Below the pieces are notes generated by a model. That model did not search any database, had not been told where the DNA came from, and was given only the letters and a program-made list of their open reading frames with translations. Positions 1-8,831 of a stretch of DNA of 64,000 nucleotides are shown piece by piece. Position 1 is the stretch's first letter. Each line of letters begins with the position of its first letter. The stretch is from Calothrix anomala FACHB-343 (lineage in GTDB: Bacteria; Cyanobacteriota; Cyanobacteriia; Cyanobacteriales; Nostocaceae). A program made the position numbers and the translations under genes. The DNA is taken from contig NZ_JACJQG010000021.1 of the NCBI RefSeq assembly GCF_014696435.1, forward strand, positions 53,768-117,767. Reading direction: 5' to 3'.

Positions 1-201
1 GCCGACTTTTGATACCTAACGCCTGAAGACTGCTAAATTTACCCTTTCAATTTGATTCTATTAAAGACAGAATTATCGGCTTTTAAGACATTTGGCTATT
101 ACAGAGCCATTGCCTTAAACTCTACTTTTCTGTACTAATAATAATGTAGAACATGCTGGGGATCAACGACAACCTTTGTATCTTTTTCGCAAAGAAACAC
201 A

Positions 202-1101
202 TTACCTGGTGAAATTCTCTGGCTGCAAGGTAGGTATTTTTATCATACATCTAGCGGATGGATTGCCTATTTCTGCTTCTAAATGCTTTTCTAGCCAATT
301 CACCAAATCTCCTAGTACTTTTTGGTAATTAACCTCTAGGTGAAAGTCGTGATAGTCCCCAGGATATTCATAGCATTCTTTATCTGGTAAGCTGACTTTT
401 TGGAAAAACGCCATGCTACCTTCTGGGGGTGTAATGGAATCGGCGCTGCTATACATAATTAACAAGGGAACTTGTAATTCACTAGCATGGCTTTCTACCC
501 ATTTTTCTGTTGCGAAAAACTCTGCCGCTAGTCTAGCAGTGCCATATTCGTGGCGTAATGGATCTTGAGTATGAATTACATTTGCACTATGTAACTTAGA
601 GTTTTTATCCAGACTCACTTTCAGGCTAAAGTTAGGCCAGACTTGGGAAAGCATTCGCCCTAATGCAACTTGTAGCACCGGGAGGTTAACTTTTCCCAAA
701 GCTGGTGCTGTTAAGACTAGCCCTTGCAAACTTTGGGGAAAGCGTAAAGCATAGTCTACTGCGATCGCAGCTCCTAAACTATGACCCCACAAAAAACACG
801 CACAACTCGGCCCTCGTTCCTGAATTCTGGTTAAAAAGGTATGTAAATCTTCTCGTAACTCAGCCCAGGAATTAATATGTCCTCGTTGCCCAGGCGATCG
901 GCCATGTCCCCGCAAGTCAAAAGCGTAGGTAGCATAACCTCGCGGGAGTAAATGCTGTACTGCATCCACAAATAAACCGCTATGCGCTCCAAATCCGTGG
1001 ACTATGGCAATAATCGCTCGTAATTCCCCCTCTGGCTGCCAACTTTGGTAATAAAGGTTAAGCCCTCCTGCTCCCGTGAAGGTGCCTTCGATATGTGTCA
1101 T
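202..1101 (-). CDS. Alpha/beta hydrolase, monoacylglycerol lipase / lysophospholipase type
   Basis: A 299-residue serine hydrolase of the alpha/beta fold, probably acting on acylglycerols or lysophospholipids. It has the oxyanion HGFG near residue 35, GHGRS near 65, the nucleophile elbow GHSLG with Ser108, a late acid in SSADSITPP and the catalytic His in YPGDYHDFH. This order is that of the monoglyceride-lipase family (hydrolase_4). The ATG at 1101 is preferred because the homologous region begins there; the open frame extends upstream to 1245 but those 48 residues look non-coding. There is no signal peptide, so it is probably cytoplasmic. No operon partner is visible; the next gene upstream, sodB, is over 1 kb away. 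The substrate is not settled by sequence. Confidence 0.85.
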   Translation of the reverse strand: MTHIEGTFTGAGGLNLYYQSWQPEGELRAIIAIVHGFGAHSGLFVDAVQHLLPRGYATYAFDLRGHGRSPGQRGHINSWAELREDLHTFLTRIQERGPSCACFLWGHSLGAAIAVDYALRFPQSLQGLVLTAPALGKVNLPVLQVALGRMLSQVWPNFSLKVSLDKNSKLHSANVIHTQDPLRHEYGTARLAAEFFATEKWVESHASELQVPLLIMYSSADSITPPEGSMAFFQKVSLPDKECYEYPGDYHDFHLEVNYQKVLGDLVNWLEKHLEAEIGNPSARCMIKIPTLQPENFTR

Positions 1102-1692
1102 TGCTGTACCTACCAAATGCGTTTTTCTATGTTTTGAAAATCTATGTCTCAAGACGCAATTGGAGATTGTTAGCTCTATAGGAATCTGATTTGATTTGGT
1201 GAAAATATGCCTATTTGTCAGATTTTTCGGGTAAGCAATACCCAAAATATGCGGTTTTAGATAGCATTACCCATCCGAATACGGATACTTCAAAAATCAA
1301 CTATGAATCCTATAGTTTCTGTGATTAGTAATTTTAATTATGTAGTTAGCACTCAATCGCTAATTACAAATTATGAAAAATAATCCATCTATACTTAGCC
1401 AGAACTTTGCCAATCAATAGATATTATTTCGCTCCTGAATCTGTACTTTTAGGGGCTGGATAATATTATGGGATTGTAGTTCAACTAAGTACAAATGCTG
1501 GTATAAACAATCTACGTTTTGAGACCTTGAATCCAAATTGATCCAGCAATTTGTCAGGCCTCAAGAGCTAAGTTTCAAAAGTCTTTGTGCATCTTTTTAT
1601 ATTGTATTAATTCTATTCCAGTCAGTTGGAAGTCTCAACAATTATTAGTGCTTACATTAGTGGCACATCAATATATTCTAGAGGGCATGGCA

Positions 1693-1955
1693 TTGTCCAC
1701 CTGTGTCAACTTAAGTTCTCTGGCTTACCCAACAAATCGCCCACAGGCTGTAAGCCTGGGGCTAACGCTACAAAGCCCACCTTTGTGGGCTAAGAAAATT
1801 CAGCCCACGCAGGTAAGCTCATGTTCAATTAGCCGCACCCTTACAGGGTGACGGCGGTTTATTGGGTAAGCGAGGGGTTGAGAGTGAGGACAAAACTTTG
1901 CAACCAAAAGGGTTTCGCGTTAAGTTGACACGTATGGGCATTGCCATACCCCTAC
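1693..1955. repeat. Inverted-repeat element carrying a hairpin cassette
   Basis: The ends are inverted: CACCTGTGTCAACTTAA on the left and TTAAGTTGACACGTATGGGC on the right. Inside lies a hairpin cassette (1724-1857): a head with CAGGCTGTAAGCCTGGGGCTA, a variable stem AAGCCCACC-TTTG-TGGGCT and a tail TAGCCGCACCCTTACAGGGT. Head and tail recur at 36401-36503 and the tail at 41644-41670; the outer ends recur at 10265-10492. The 88-codon open frame across it is an accident of the repeat. The rest of 1102-2094 holds nothing I can recognise. Confidence 0.6.
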
Positions 1956-2094
1956 CATTTGTTGCATTCTTGTTTCAAATTTGGATAAAAAGCCTTATTA
2001 ATAAAACTAATAGCTTGGATTGAGCTACAAACCCTAACATTTTCAGGGGTTTTTTGGGTTTACATCCTGTAAGCTCAACCTTGTAGCCTAAGAA

Positions 2095-2134
2095 AAGCAG
2101 TAGGGGTTTAGCAATGCTGAAACCCCTACTGCTT
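2095..2134 (-). terminator. Intrinsic terminator of sodB
   Basis: Read on the minus strand, a near-perfect stem of about 16 bp (AAGCAGTAGGGGTTT pairing with AAACCCCTACTGCTT) closes a short loop and is followed by TTTTCTT. It lies about 55 bases past the sodB stop codon, on the correct strand. Confidence 0.75.
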
Positions 2135-2187
2135 GGTATATTTACCTGAAAATGTCCTGACGGAATAATTTATGCTTGGCTCTAAAC

Positions 2188-2790
2188 TTAGGCTTTAGCT
2201 AAATTTTCCGCAGCAAAGTCCCAGTTGACTAATTGCTCAAGGAAGTTTTTGATAAATGCAGGACGAGCATTTCTGTAGTCGATGTAGTAGGCATGTTCCC
2301 AAACATCTAAGGTGAGAAGTGCTTTTTGTCCGTAGGCTAGGGGATTCTCTGCGTTTGGTGTTTTGATTACTTTCAAAGTACCACCATCATCAATCAACCA
2401 AGCCCATCCACTACCAAACTGAGTTGCAGCAGCGTTGGAGAACTCTTCTGCAAATTTCTCGAAGCTACCAAAATCTTTATCGATTTTATCGGCTAGTGCG
2501 CCGGAAGGTTGACCGCCACCTGCTGGTTTAAGTGAGTTCCAAAAGAAGGTGTGGTTCCAAACTTGCGCTGCGTTGTTAAAAACTCCTACTTTAGAAGCAT
2601 CTTTAAAAGTGGCTTTGATTACTTCTTCTAGGGATTTATCCGCAAGTTCTGTACCGTCGGTAAGCTTATTGAGGTTATCTACATAAGCTTTGTGGTGTTT
2701 GCCATAGTGATACTCGAAAGTCTCAGCTTTCATGCCATACGGCTCTAGTGCATTAAAGTCGTAGGGTAGGGGGGGCTGTTGAAATGCCAT
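2188..2790 (-). CDS. sodB: Superoxide dismutase, iron type
   Basis: A cytosolic Fe-superoxide dismutase of 200 residues, the usual length, converting superoxide to oxygen and hydrogen peroxide. Metal ligands are visible in HYGKHH near residue 28, in AAQVWNHTFFW near 75, and in the DVWEHAYY motif near 163, which supplies Asp and His. The Gln in AAQVWNHTFFW is placed as in Fe-dependent rather than Mn-dependent enzymes. There is no signal peptide. The gene appears monocistronic, with a clear terminator at 2095-2134. The ATG at 2790 gives the standard N-terminus MAFQQPPLPYDFNALEP. Confidence 0.96.
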   Translation of the reverse strand: MAFQQPPLPYDFNALEPYGMKAETFEYHYGKHHKAYVDNLNKLTDGTELADKSLEEVIKATFKDASKVGVFNNAAQVWNHTFFWNSLKPAGGGQPSGALADKIDKDFGSFEKFAEEFSNAAATQFGSGWAWLIDDGGTLKVIKTPNAENPLAYGQKALLTLDVWEHAYYIDYRNARPAFIKNFLEQLVNWDFAAENLAKA

Positions 2791-3569
2791 TGTGTAAAAT
2801 CCTCTCTGTACCGGTTTCCAGTTTACAGCTATTTAGAAGCTTAGGAAATTGCAGGTTTTGTTTTGATTAGTTTCATGCTCTTCATATTGGAACATAAAAC
2901 TTAACATCGTCATTCTACTACCAAAGTGAAAATTAAAACACCAGGCTTCTCAAATTAGTTAAATCCCCAGTAGGGCTGGGGGGAATTCCCAAATTGCTCG
3001 CAAAAAGTTTGTCAAGACAAAAAACCATCGTGGTTAATTTCGCACAATTGTCCCACCTTTTTTGAGTCAGGGATTGATGGACGATTTTGCTGGGTGTAGA
3101 GAAAAAAAGCCCAGATTCCATAAGTAGGCAGCAGCCACAAACTTTCACTAAAACAGCTATTTGCTGGGTGTGCCTGAAAATATGGGTATTTTTTTGTATG
3201 AAGATTCATTGACTGAAATGATAATAATTTATCTATAGGAATCAGATGTAATTTTGGCAAAAATTTCTCGATCTAGAATATGGCAATGCCCACCATGTCT
3301 TAGTTTTGGTGGGCGCTGCTATTACATTTAGCTAATTTTTGTAGTTGAAAAACTTCTCGCTTAAGTAGGAAATATTCAATAATGTGAAAATCAGTCTTTA
3401 GTTAGATGTATTAATTATAAAATTAAAAATTTTTAAATATAAAAAGCTTGATAAAAAAAACTAATGCTAAAGCGATCGCACTCAAGTTTTTGAAGTGCAA
3501 CTTTTCAGAGTGGTGAGTGGGTGCTAAATCACTCACCTCTGTACATCCACATCAGCAATTAACAAAAAA
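2791..3569. other. Intergenic region without a recognisable gene
   Basis: AT-rich, non-coding in appearance. Overlapping minus-strand frames at 2933-3260 have no family resemblance. A short GGGCATTGCC-like remnant (ATGGCAATGCCCACCATG) lies near 3279. The sodB promoter must lie at the left end, but no clear -10/-35 pair stands out. Confidence 0.5.
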
Positions 3570-5183
3570 TTACAGGGATGAGGTTTGAGAGAACAGTTGT
3601 TGACAATAGCTAACGATTTTATCTGTGACTTCAGAGATGCTGAGGCCATCGGTTTGAATTTCCATCGCATCTGCGGCTTTTTGTAAAGGTGAAACTTTGC
3701 GCGTGCTATCTTTCCAGTCACGTTCAGCAATATCTCGCTCCAACTGCTCTAGACTGACTTCCGGCTGATTTTGTTTTTTAAAGTCTTGCTGTCTGCGACG
3801 AGCGCGTTCGCTGACAGAAGCGGTTAAAAATATTTTCACTTCTGCGTCGGGGAAGACATGGGTACCAATGTCTCTACCTTCAGCGACTAAACCACCTCTT
3901 TTACCCCAGCTTTGCTGTTGTTTAACTAAGGCTTTGCGCACAGCACCTTGAGCTGCGATCGCGGATACTTTAGATGTGACTTCAATGGTGCGAATTTCTT
4001 GGGTGACATCGCTACCGTTAATCCAAACCTGAACGGGGGATTGTAAATTTTGGCTGGGAGTTAATTTAATTTCGCAAGAACTAGCTAATTCTGCGATCGC
4101 GCATTCATCGTCTAGGGGAATATCATTTTGCAGTACAAGCCATGTAACAGCACGATACATTGAGCCAGTGTCTAAATACACCAGACCTAATTTATTAGCG
4201 ACTTGCCGAGCAACTGTAGATTTTCCGGCACCAGCAGGGCCATCTATGGCGATAATCGGCAGGCGATCGGACAACAAAATGTTGTCAATCAGCCTTGTAG
4301 AACCCATCCGAGCTGCGATCGCGAGCATTCCTTCCTCCTGAACTTTTACTAAAGACATCAATGTAGTTGGCTCAACCAATTCAATATATTCCACTAAGAC
4401 ATTACTGACCATTGCTACTTCTTGCTGCACTGCGGCGATCAGCTGACTGCGATTGCGCACCCCTGACTTAAAAATAGCCTCAGCCTTTTGTAAGCCGCGA
4501 TATAACACCGCAGCTTGCTGTTTTTGAGTTGCAGTCAAATATTGATTGCGAGAACTTAAGGCCAAACCAGAGGCTTCTCGCACCGTTGGACAAGCAACAA
4601 TCTCTATGGGAAAATTCAGATCTGCCACTAAGCGTTTAATAATCGCTAGTTGCTGACCATCCTTTTGCCCAAAGTAGGCTCGGTCAGGCTGCACCAAGTT
4701 GAAAAGCTTGGTCACAATCGTGGCCACACCTTGGAAGTGCCCTTGCCGAAACCCACCACACAAGCCTGTTATCATAGCAGATGGAGGGATTACTTGTGTA
4801 ACCTTAGCTTCTTGTATACTCTTCTGTGGAACACCCATTGCTTCCGGAGTGGGCGCAAAAATTACGTCTACCCCAGCTTGTTCGCACAGTTGCATATCTA
4901 GCTCTAAAGTCCGGGGATAGCGATTAAAATCCTCATTTGGGGAAAATTGCAGTGGATTAACGAATATGCTGACAATTACTGTAGAATTTTCTTGCCTAGC
5001 TCGTTGAATCAAGCTTAAATGACCAGCGTGTAAACCTCCCATTGTCGGCACTAAACCAACAGCAGTCCGCTCCCAACTAGTCATTTCATCTAGCACTACA
5101 TCATCTAAAACCGCACAATTTTTTTCTGAGCGGCGTTGAGTTAAATAGCAGCTTAAAGCCGCAACTGTTGTCAGCAGGCGCAC
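3570..5183 (-). CDS. panC/cmk: Bifunctional pantoate--beta-alanine ligase / cytidylate kinase
   Basis: A fused enzyme of 537 residues. The N-terminal half (about 1-285) is PanC, joining pantoate and beta-alanine with ATP for coenzyme A synthesis; it shows PTMGGLHAGHLSLI and the FGQKDGQQ motif. The C-terminal half (about 308-530) is cytidylate kinase, phosphorylating CMP/dCMP; it opens with the P-loop GPAGAGKST followed by LDTGSMYRAVTW, and has AEGRDIGT. This fusion is established in cyanobacteria. The start is GTG at 5183; the first 20-odd residues are poorly conserved in type. The two reactions belong to different pathways, so the fusion is a lineage trait rather than a metabolic channel. 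Confidence 0.95.
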   Translation of the reverse strand: MRLLTTVAALSCYLTQRRSEKNCAVLDDVVLDEMTSWERTAVGLVPTMGGLHAGHLSLIQRARQENSTVIVSIFVNPLQFSPNEDFNRYPRTLELDMQLCEQAGVDVIFAPTPEAMGVPQKSIQEAKVTQVIPPSAMITGLCGGFRQGHFQGVATIVTKLFNLVQPDRAYFGQKDGQQLAIIKRLVADLNFPIEIVACPTVREASGLALSSRNQYLTATQKQQAAVLYRGLQKAEAIFKSGVRNRSQLIAAVQQEVAMVSNVLVEYIELVEPTTLMSLVKVQEEGMLAIAARMGSTRLIDNILLSDRLPIIAIDGPAGAGKSTVARQVANKLGLVYLDTGSMYRAVTWLVLQNDIPLDDECAIAELASSCEIKLTPSQNLQSPVQVWINGSDVTQEIRTIEVTSKVSAIAAQGAVRKALVKQQQSWGKRGGLVAEGRDIGTHVFPDAEVKIFLTASVSERARRRQQDFKKQNQPEVSLEQLERDIAERDWKDSTRKVSPLQKAADAMEIQTDGLSISEVTDKIVSYCQQLFSQTSSL

Positions 5184-5341
5184 AAAATACCCCTAGTTTT
5201 TCTTGTCTCTCCCCCGTTAGTTTATATCTGAAATAGGGGGCAAAGATGTTTAACTAGGGGAATTTCCGTGAGAGTTGATCAAAACTCGAGTGTAGGCAGT
5301 GAAAGGCGGTGAGGCAATTGGGTTGAATAATTTTGACGGGT

Positions 5342-5379
5342 AAGGGATGAAGTATAACGTAATTTCATACTTCACCCTT
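5342..5379 (-). terminator. Hairpin downstream of rlpA, possible terminator
   Basis: AAGGGTGAAGTAT pairs with ATACTTCATCCCTT around an 11-base loop, 26 bases past the rlpA stop on the minus strand. No U-tract follows, so it may be a stability or processing hairpin rather than a true intrinsic terminator. Confidence 0.35.
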
Positions 5380-5404
5380 GAGTTACCACTCATGAAGCTG
5401 GTTG

Positions 5405-6514
5405 TTATCTTCCCAAAACCTCAATTTTCACTGGTGCAACGCCACTACCCATCATCCCTAAAACTCGCGCCGCGCCTGCGGAAACATCAATAATTCGACC
5501 CCGAATGTATGGGCCCCGGTCGGTAATAGACACCACGACAGAACGACCATTGCGGGTGTTAGTTACGCGAACTCTGGTACCAAAGGGTAAGCTACGGTGA
5601 GCAGCTGTCATTCCTTCGGGATTAAATCTCTTACCACTGGCAGTGCGGCTACCAGAACCATCATATCCATACCAGGAAGCTATGCCACGCAGGGTGATTC
5701 TTCCAACACGAATGGCGGCTTGGGCAATTTGTTGTGGCTGCTTCGCTATTGATAAGGGGGAATTGGGTAAATTGTTAATCTCGCTGATGGGGGAAGCATT
5801 ACCGATGAGTCTGCGCATCCGGTTAGCTGCTTGCAATGCATCTTGGGCGAGGTTGTTTGTAGAATCGGCTAGGCGGGTATTATCATTGAGTTCCACCAAT
5901 TCTTGACCATTGACATTGATGGTATAGCGATCGCCTTTTTGTTGGGAGTCAGCAGCTTTATTTTGGGGTTGATCGGCAAGTTTTGCTTCGCTGCTTCCTG
6001 TCCAACTTACGCTAATTTGGCTAGCGTCTAAGTTTTCCCGATACATCTGGTTAATTTTTGCTGCTATTACACCAGCTCGTTGTACCGGGTCATCTGATGT
6101 CGCAGTGATTTGGTTACCTACATCCGAAATATTGCCAATGCTGGCTACCTTGGTGGCGTTGCTAGCAATAGGGGCGTACATTTGCACGCCCCCAGAATTT
6201 CCCATAACGCCGACTTTACTATCAGCACTAGCTGAAGGTAACGAACTCAAAAAGGTAAGCACAGGAATATTTCGGATGAAAAGGGTTGCCGCCTGGCGAC
6301 CTGCAATGCTGTGAGCGTGAATTTCTGCGATCGCAGCATCAGCAGTCTGTTTCCCTGCGAGGGATTGATACTCTCCTACCTTGACAACATCACCTGCTGT
6401 CGATTGTGGGGAAGCTAGCGCATTTCCCTTGGTAGTTTGCGTGCGACCGACTGAGGGCATCCCAAAAACAGTCAGAAACAGGGCGACAATAGTCCACAAA
6501 TGTCTTTGATTCAT
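5405..6514 (-). CDS. rlpA: RlpA-like septal ring lytic transglycosylase
   Basis: A 369-residue exported protein with an N-terminal signal sequence (MNQRHLWTIVALFLTVFG...) and a C-terminal double-psi beta-barrel (about 278-369). The barrel shows GIASWYGYDGSG, the TASGKRFNPEGMTAAH region and TDRGPYIRGRIIDVSAGAA, with the conserved Asp typical of RlpA/MltA-type lytic transglycosylases. The middle is long and low in complexity, rich in Ala, Asn and Gln, longer than in many bacterial RlpA proteins. RlpA acts on denuded peptidoglycan at septa in bacteria where it has been studied; the same role here is inferred. No SPOR domain was seen, unlike E. coli RlpA. The ATG at 6514 gives a good signal peptide. 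Confidence 0.88.
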   Translation of the reverse strand: MNQRHLWTIVALFLTVFGMPSVGRTQTTKGNALASPQSTAGDVVKVGEYQSLAGKQTADAAIAEIHAHSIAGRQAATLFIRNIPVLTFLSSLPSASADSKVGVMGNSGGVQMYAPIASNATKVASIGNISDVGNQITATSDDPVQRAGVIAAKINQMYRENLDASQISVSWTGSSEAKLADQPQNKAADSQQKGDRYTINVNGQELVELNDNTRLADSTNNLAQDALQAANRMRRLIGNASPISEINNLPNSPLSIAKQPQQIAQAAIRVGRITLRGIASWYGYDGSGSRTASGKRFNPEGMTAAHRSLPFGTRVRVTNTRNGRSVVVSITDRGPYIRGRIIDVSAGAARVLGMMGSGVAPVKIEVLGR

Positions 6515-7226
6515 GCGTCCGATTTTTAAAGCGACTCTAGAACAGAAGTTTTACGGTTCGTCGGATTTTGCACCACTGAACGTGAGTAACCCTACAACTC
6601 GAACTCGTTCCGCTTTCACTTTTTTGTTCATAACTGCAACAGACTAACACGAACTTTTGAGCCTGGGGATCAGGGAATTAGCGTAAGTCTTGGTAACTTT
6701 AGCAAATTTTTGTATCGTTTTCAAGGCTCAAACCTTTCTCAAGTGCGGATTTCAACTATGTAACGTTTTTTTTGATAAGTCATACTTTTTTTATGGAAAA
6801 TTAACATTTTTGGCGTCTCAAATTGAATTTTTAGACTGCAAATTTTACTCAAATATTGATTCTGTATGTATTTTTCTGTGCTCCTATAATCAACTAAATA
6901 AACTTTAAAGAAAAAATAACTTTAAAGTTTAGTTATTGGGAATAATTACTTAATATTAGTATTTTATTAAATCTTTACATAGCCTTTTAAGCATTCTGTA
7001 ACAAGAGTTACAGCTTTCCATTCAAAAAATAGCAGTCTCTCATTAGATATTGTAATAGTTACTTTTGTTACAAATGTTTATCTAAAAGCAACATAGATAG
7101 TTTTTGCTATTGGTAAAATAAGGTACTTTAAGTATTTGTACTTTTAAGTGATTGTAACCAAAAAATATGCATGTGTTATTTGTTACCGAGTAAGCGGCTG
7201 TATCAACGGAAATAACACAAAACTTA
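6515..7226. other. AT-rich intergenic region without a gene
   Basis: About 700 bases, very AT-rich from 6740 on. A 72-codon plus-strand frame at 6690-6908 is low-complexity and unlike any family I know. The region probably holds the rlpA promoter near 6530-6600, but I cannot place it. Confidence 0.45.
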
Positions 7227-7390
7227 TTGGTCAATGGTCATTTGTCAATCGTCATTTGTCAATGGTCAATGGTCAGTAGGGGCGAATTTATGCGATCGTC
7301 ATGGATATTTGAGGATATTTGTGAACCCGCCCGTACAGTTATCAGTTGTTTGAGCGACAGTCAATCGTCAAGTGTCAACCGTCAACAATT
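7227..7390. repeat. Heptamer repeat tract (STRR type)
   Basis: Degenerate heptamers such as GTCAATG, GTCATTT and GTCAACC run from 7227 to about 7275 and again at 7360-7390. Such short tandem repeats are a known trait of heterocystous cyanobacterial genomes. They lie directly left of the MITE at 7399. Confidence 0.75.
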
Positions 7391-7398
7391 TACGCATA

Positions 7399-7529
7399 AG
7401 GGACTTCCAGAAAATAAATTATCCAATTTACTCAGATAATATTTTTATTCCTCCCCCTCTCCCCCTGCCCCCTGCTCCCTGCCCCCCTGCCTACGCAGCG
7501 ATGGGATATTTTTTTAGTTGGAAGTCCCT
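7399..7529. mobile_element. MITE-like element with AGGGACTTCCA ends
   Basis: A 131-bp element with perfect 11-bp terminal inverted repeats AGGGACTTCCA / TGGAAGTCCCT. The left end continues as GAAAATAAATTATCC. Nearly the same left end occurs on the insertion sequence at 63818 and, decayed, at 37788-37911. The core is a run of CCCCTG/CTCCC repeats with no coding capacity. It ends about 50 bases upstream of glsA. Confidence 0.65.
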
Positions 7530-7579
7530 AAGCCCTATAGTTGATTGAGTATGATTTTTTAGAACCAACTGTAGGTTTC

Positions 7580-8542
7580 ATGGCAACTCAAGGAGATTTA
7601 GAAACAGTCCTGTTACCGTTATTAGAAGTTATCAAGGACTTGCATTCCCAGTACCAGTCACTCAAGGAAGGTACAGTAGCAAACTACATTCCCGAATTAG
7701 CAAAGGTAAACCCCGACTTGTTTAGCATCTGTATTGTGACGGTAGATGGTCAGATTTACGAAATTGGCGATTTAGAACACCTATTTACAATTCAGTCTAT
7801 TTCCAAAGTGTTTGCATACGGACTGGCCCTTGAGGATCATGGAAGAGATTATGTGTTGACTAGGGTTGGGGTGGAACCAACAGGAGATGCATTCAATGCC
7901 ATTATCCTAGATGAACAGTCAAATCGGCCATTAAATCCAATGGTAAATGCTGGGGCGATCGCGACTACTAGTTTAATTAAAGGTGCTGGTGCCACCGAAC
8001 GCCTCAACCGGATGTTAGATATGTTTAAACGCTATATCGGTCATGATGTGTTCGTAGATATTTCTGTGTTCACCTCAGAACGCAGTACTGGACATCGTAA
8101 CCGCGCTATGGCTCATCTCATGCTGAATTTTGGCATGATTGACCAAAATATAGAAGAATCCTTGGATCTTTACTTCCAGCAATGTGCGGTGATGGTAAAT
8201 TGTCGCGATTTAGCTGTAATGGCGGCGACTTTGGCGAATAAAGGTATTAACCCCATTACTCAGGAACAAGCAGTTAAGAAAACTTATATTAAAGATATTC
8301 TCAGCGTCATGTACACCTGCGGTATGTATAATTTTGCGGGTGAATGGGCTTATAAGGTGGGGATTCCGGCTAAAAGTGGAGTTTGTGGCGGTATTCTGGC
8401 TGTTGTTCCCCAAAAAATGGGAATTGCTGTCTTTTCACCTCCATTAGATAGAAGGGGTAACAGCGTCCGGGGGGTTAAGGTATGTGAAGAACTTTCCCAA
8501 CGGCTAGGGTTACATCTATTTGAATGTTCTGAGAAAGGTTGA
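7580..8542 (+). CDS. glsA: Glutaminase A
   Basis: A serine-dependent glutaminase of 320 residues, close to the usual 305-320, hydrolysing glutamine to glutamate and ammonia. The beta-lactamase-like fold is shown by the nucleophile in [10 protein letters not shown] (Ser-x-x-Lys), by [15 protein letters not shown], by the [14 protein letters not shown] region, and by the [19 protein letters not shown] segment near the C-terminus. I chose the ATG at 7580, which gives [11 protein letters not shown]; the frame opens at a TTG at 7541 that lacks a ribosome binding site. The AGGGACTTCCA element ends just upstream and could influence expression. No glutamine riboswitch was seen in the leader. Confidence 0.95.
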   Translation: MATQGDLETVLLPLLEVIKDLHSQYQSLKEGTVANYIPELAKVNPDLFSICIVTVDGQIYEIGDLEHLFTIQSISKVFAYGLALEDHGRDYVLTRVGVEPTGDAFNAIILDEQSNRPLNPMVNAGAIATTSLIKGAGATERLNRMLDMFKRYIGHDVFVDISVFTSERSTGHRNRAMAHLMLNFGMIDQNIEESLDLYFQQCAVMVNCRDLAVMAATLANKGINPITQEQAVKKTYIKDILSVMYTCGMYNFAGEWAYKVGIPAKSGVCGGILAVVPQKMGIAVFSPPLDRRGNSVRGVKVCEELSQRLGLHLFECSEKG

Positions 8543-8582
8543 ATAGTATTTACTGTTGACGGTTGACGGTTGACGGTTGTAC

Positions 8583-8602
8583 AGACGCGATTAATCGCGT
8601 CT
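8583..8602. repeat. 20-bp perfect palindrome within heptamer repeats
   Basis: AGACGCGATTAATCGCGTCT is its own reverse complement and is flanked by GTAC and CTAAC. It sits in a GTTGACG tract (8551-8620) just past the glsA stop. Three more copies lie at 12515, 18154 (one base changed) and 22924. Confidence 0.85.
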
Positions 8603-8647
8603 CTAACAACTGACAATTGACTAAATAAGCGATCGCATTATTCAGCA

Positions 8648-8721
8648 GGTAGGTTGGGTTGAGGAACGAAACCCAACATTTATCCGGACGTTGGGTTTCA
8701 CTTCGTTCAACCCAACCTACG
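8648..8721. repeat. Inverted repeat of the GTAGGTTGGGTT family
   Basis: GTAGGTTGGGTTGAGGAACG on the left and CGTTCAACCCAACCTAC on the right form a long imperfect stem around about 30 bases. Related copies lie at 30971-31052 (complete), 59951-59983 (half) and 23957-24034 (diverged). This is a short non-coding repeat family. Confidence 0.75.
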
Positions 8722-8831
8722 AAATTGACCATTGACCAAATAAGCGATCGCATCATTCCGCATTTTTTCAAGTAATATTTATAACAAGTCTAAAATATAA
8801 ATTTTAAATTTTATTTAAGCGAGAAAGTGCT

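Noticed and set aside
1585-1851. Plus-strand open frame of 88 codons
   Set aside because: It lies across the hairpin cassette and inverted-repeat element; the translation has no family resemblance and follows the repeat.
2933-3260. Two overlapping minus-strand frames of 71 and 82 codons
   Set aside because: Low coding appearance, no ribosome sites, no known motif, in an AT-rich spacer.
7227-7439. Plus-strand frame of 70 codons before glsA
   Set aside because: It runs through heptamer repeats and the MITE end.
7440-7579. Glutamine riboswitch or attenuator ahead of glsA
   Set aside because: The leader consists of the MITE and CCCCTG repeats; no conserved glnA-type motif was seen.
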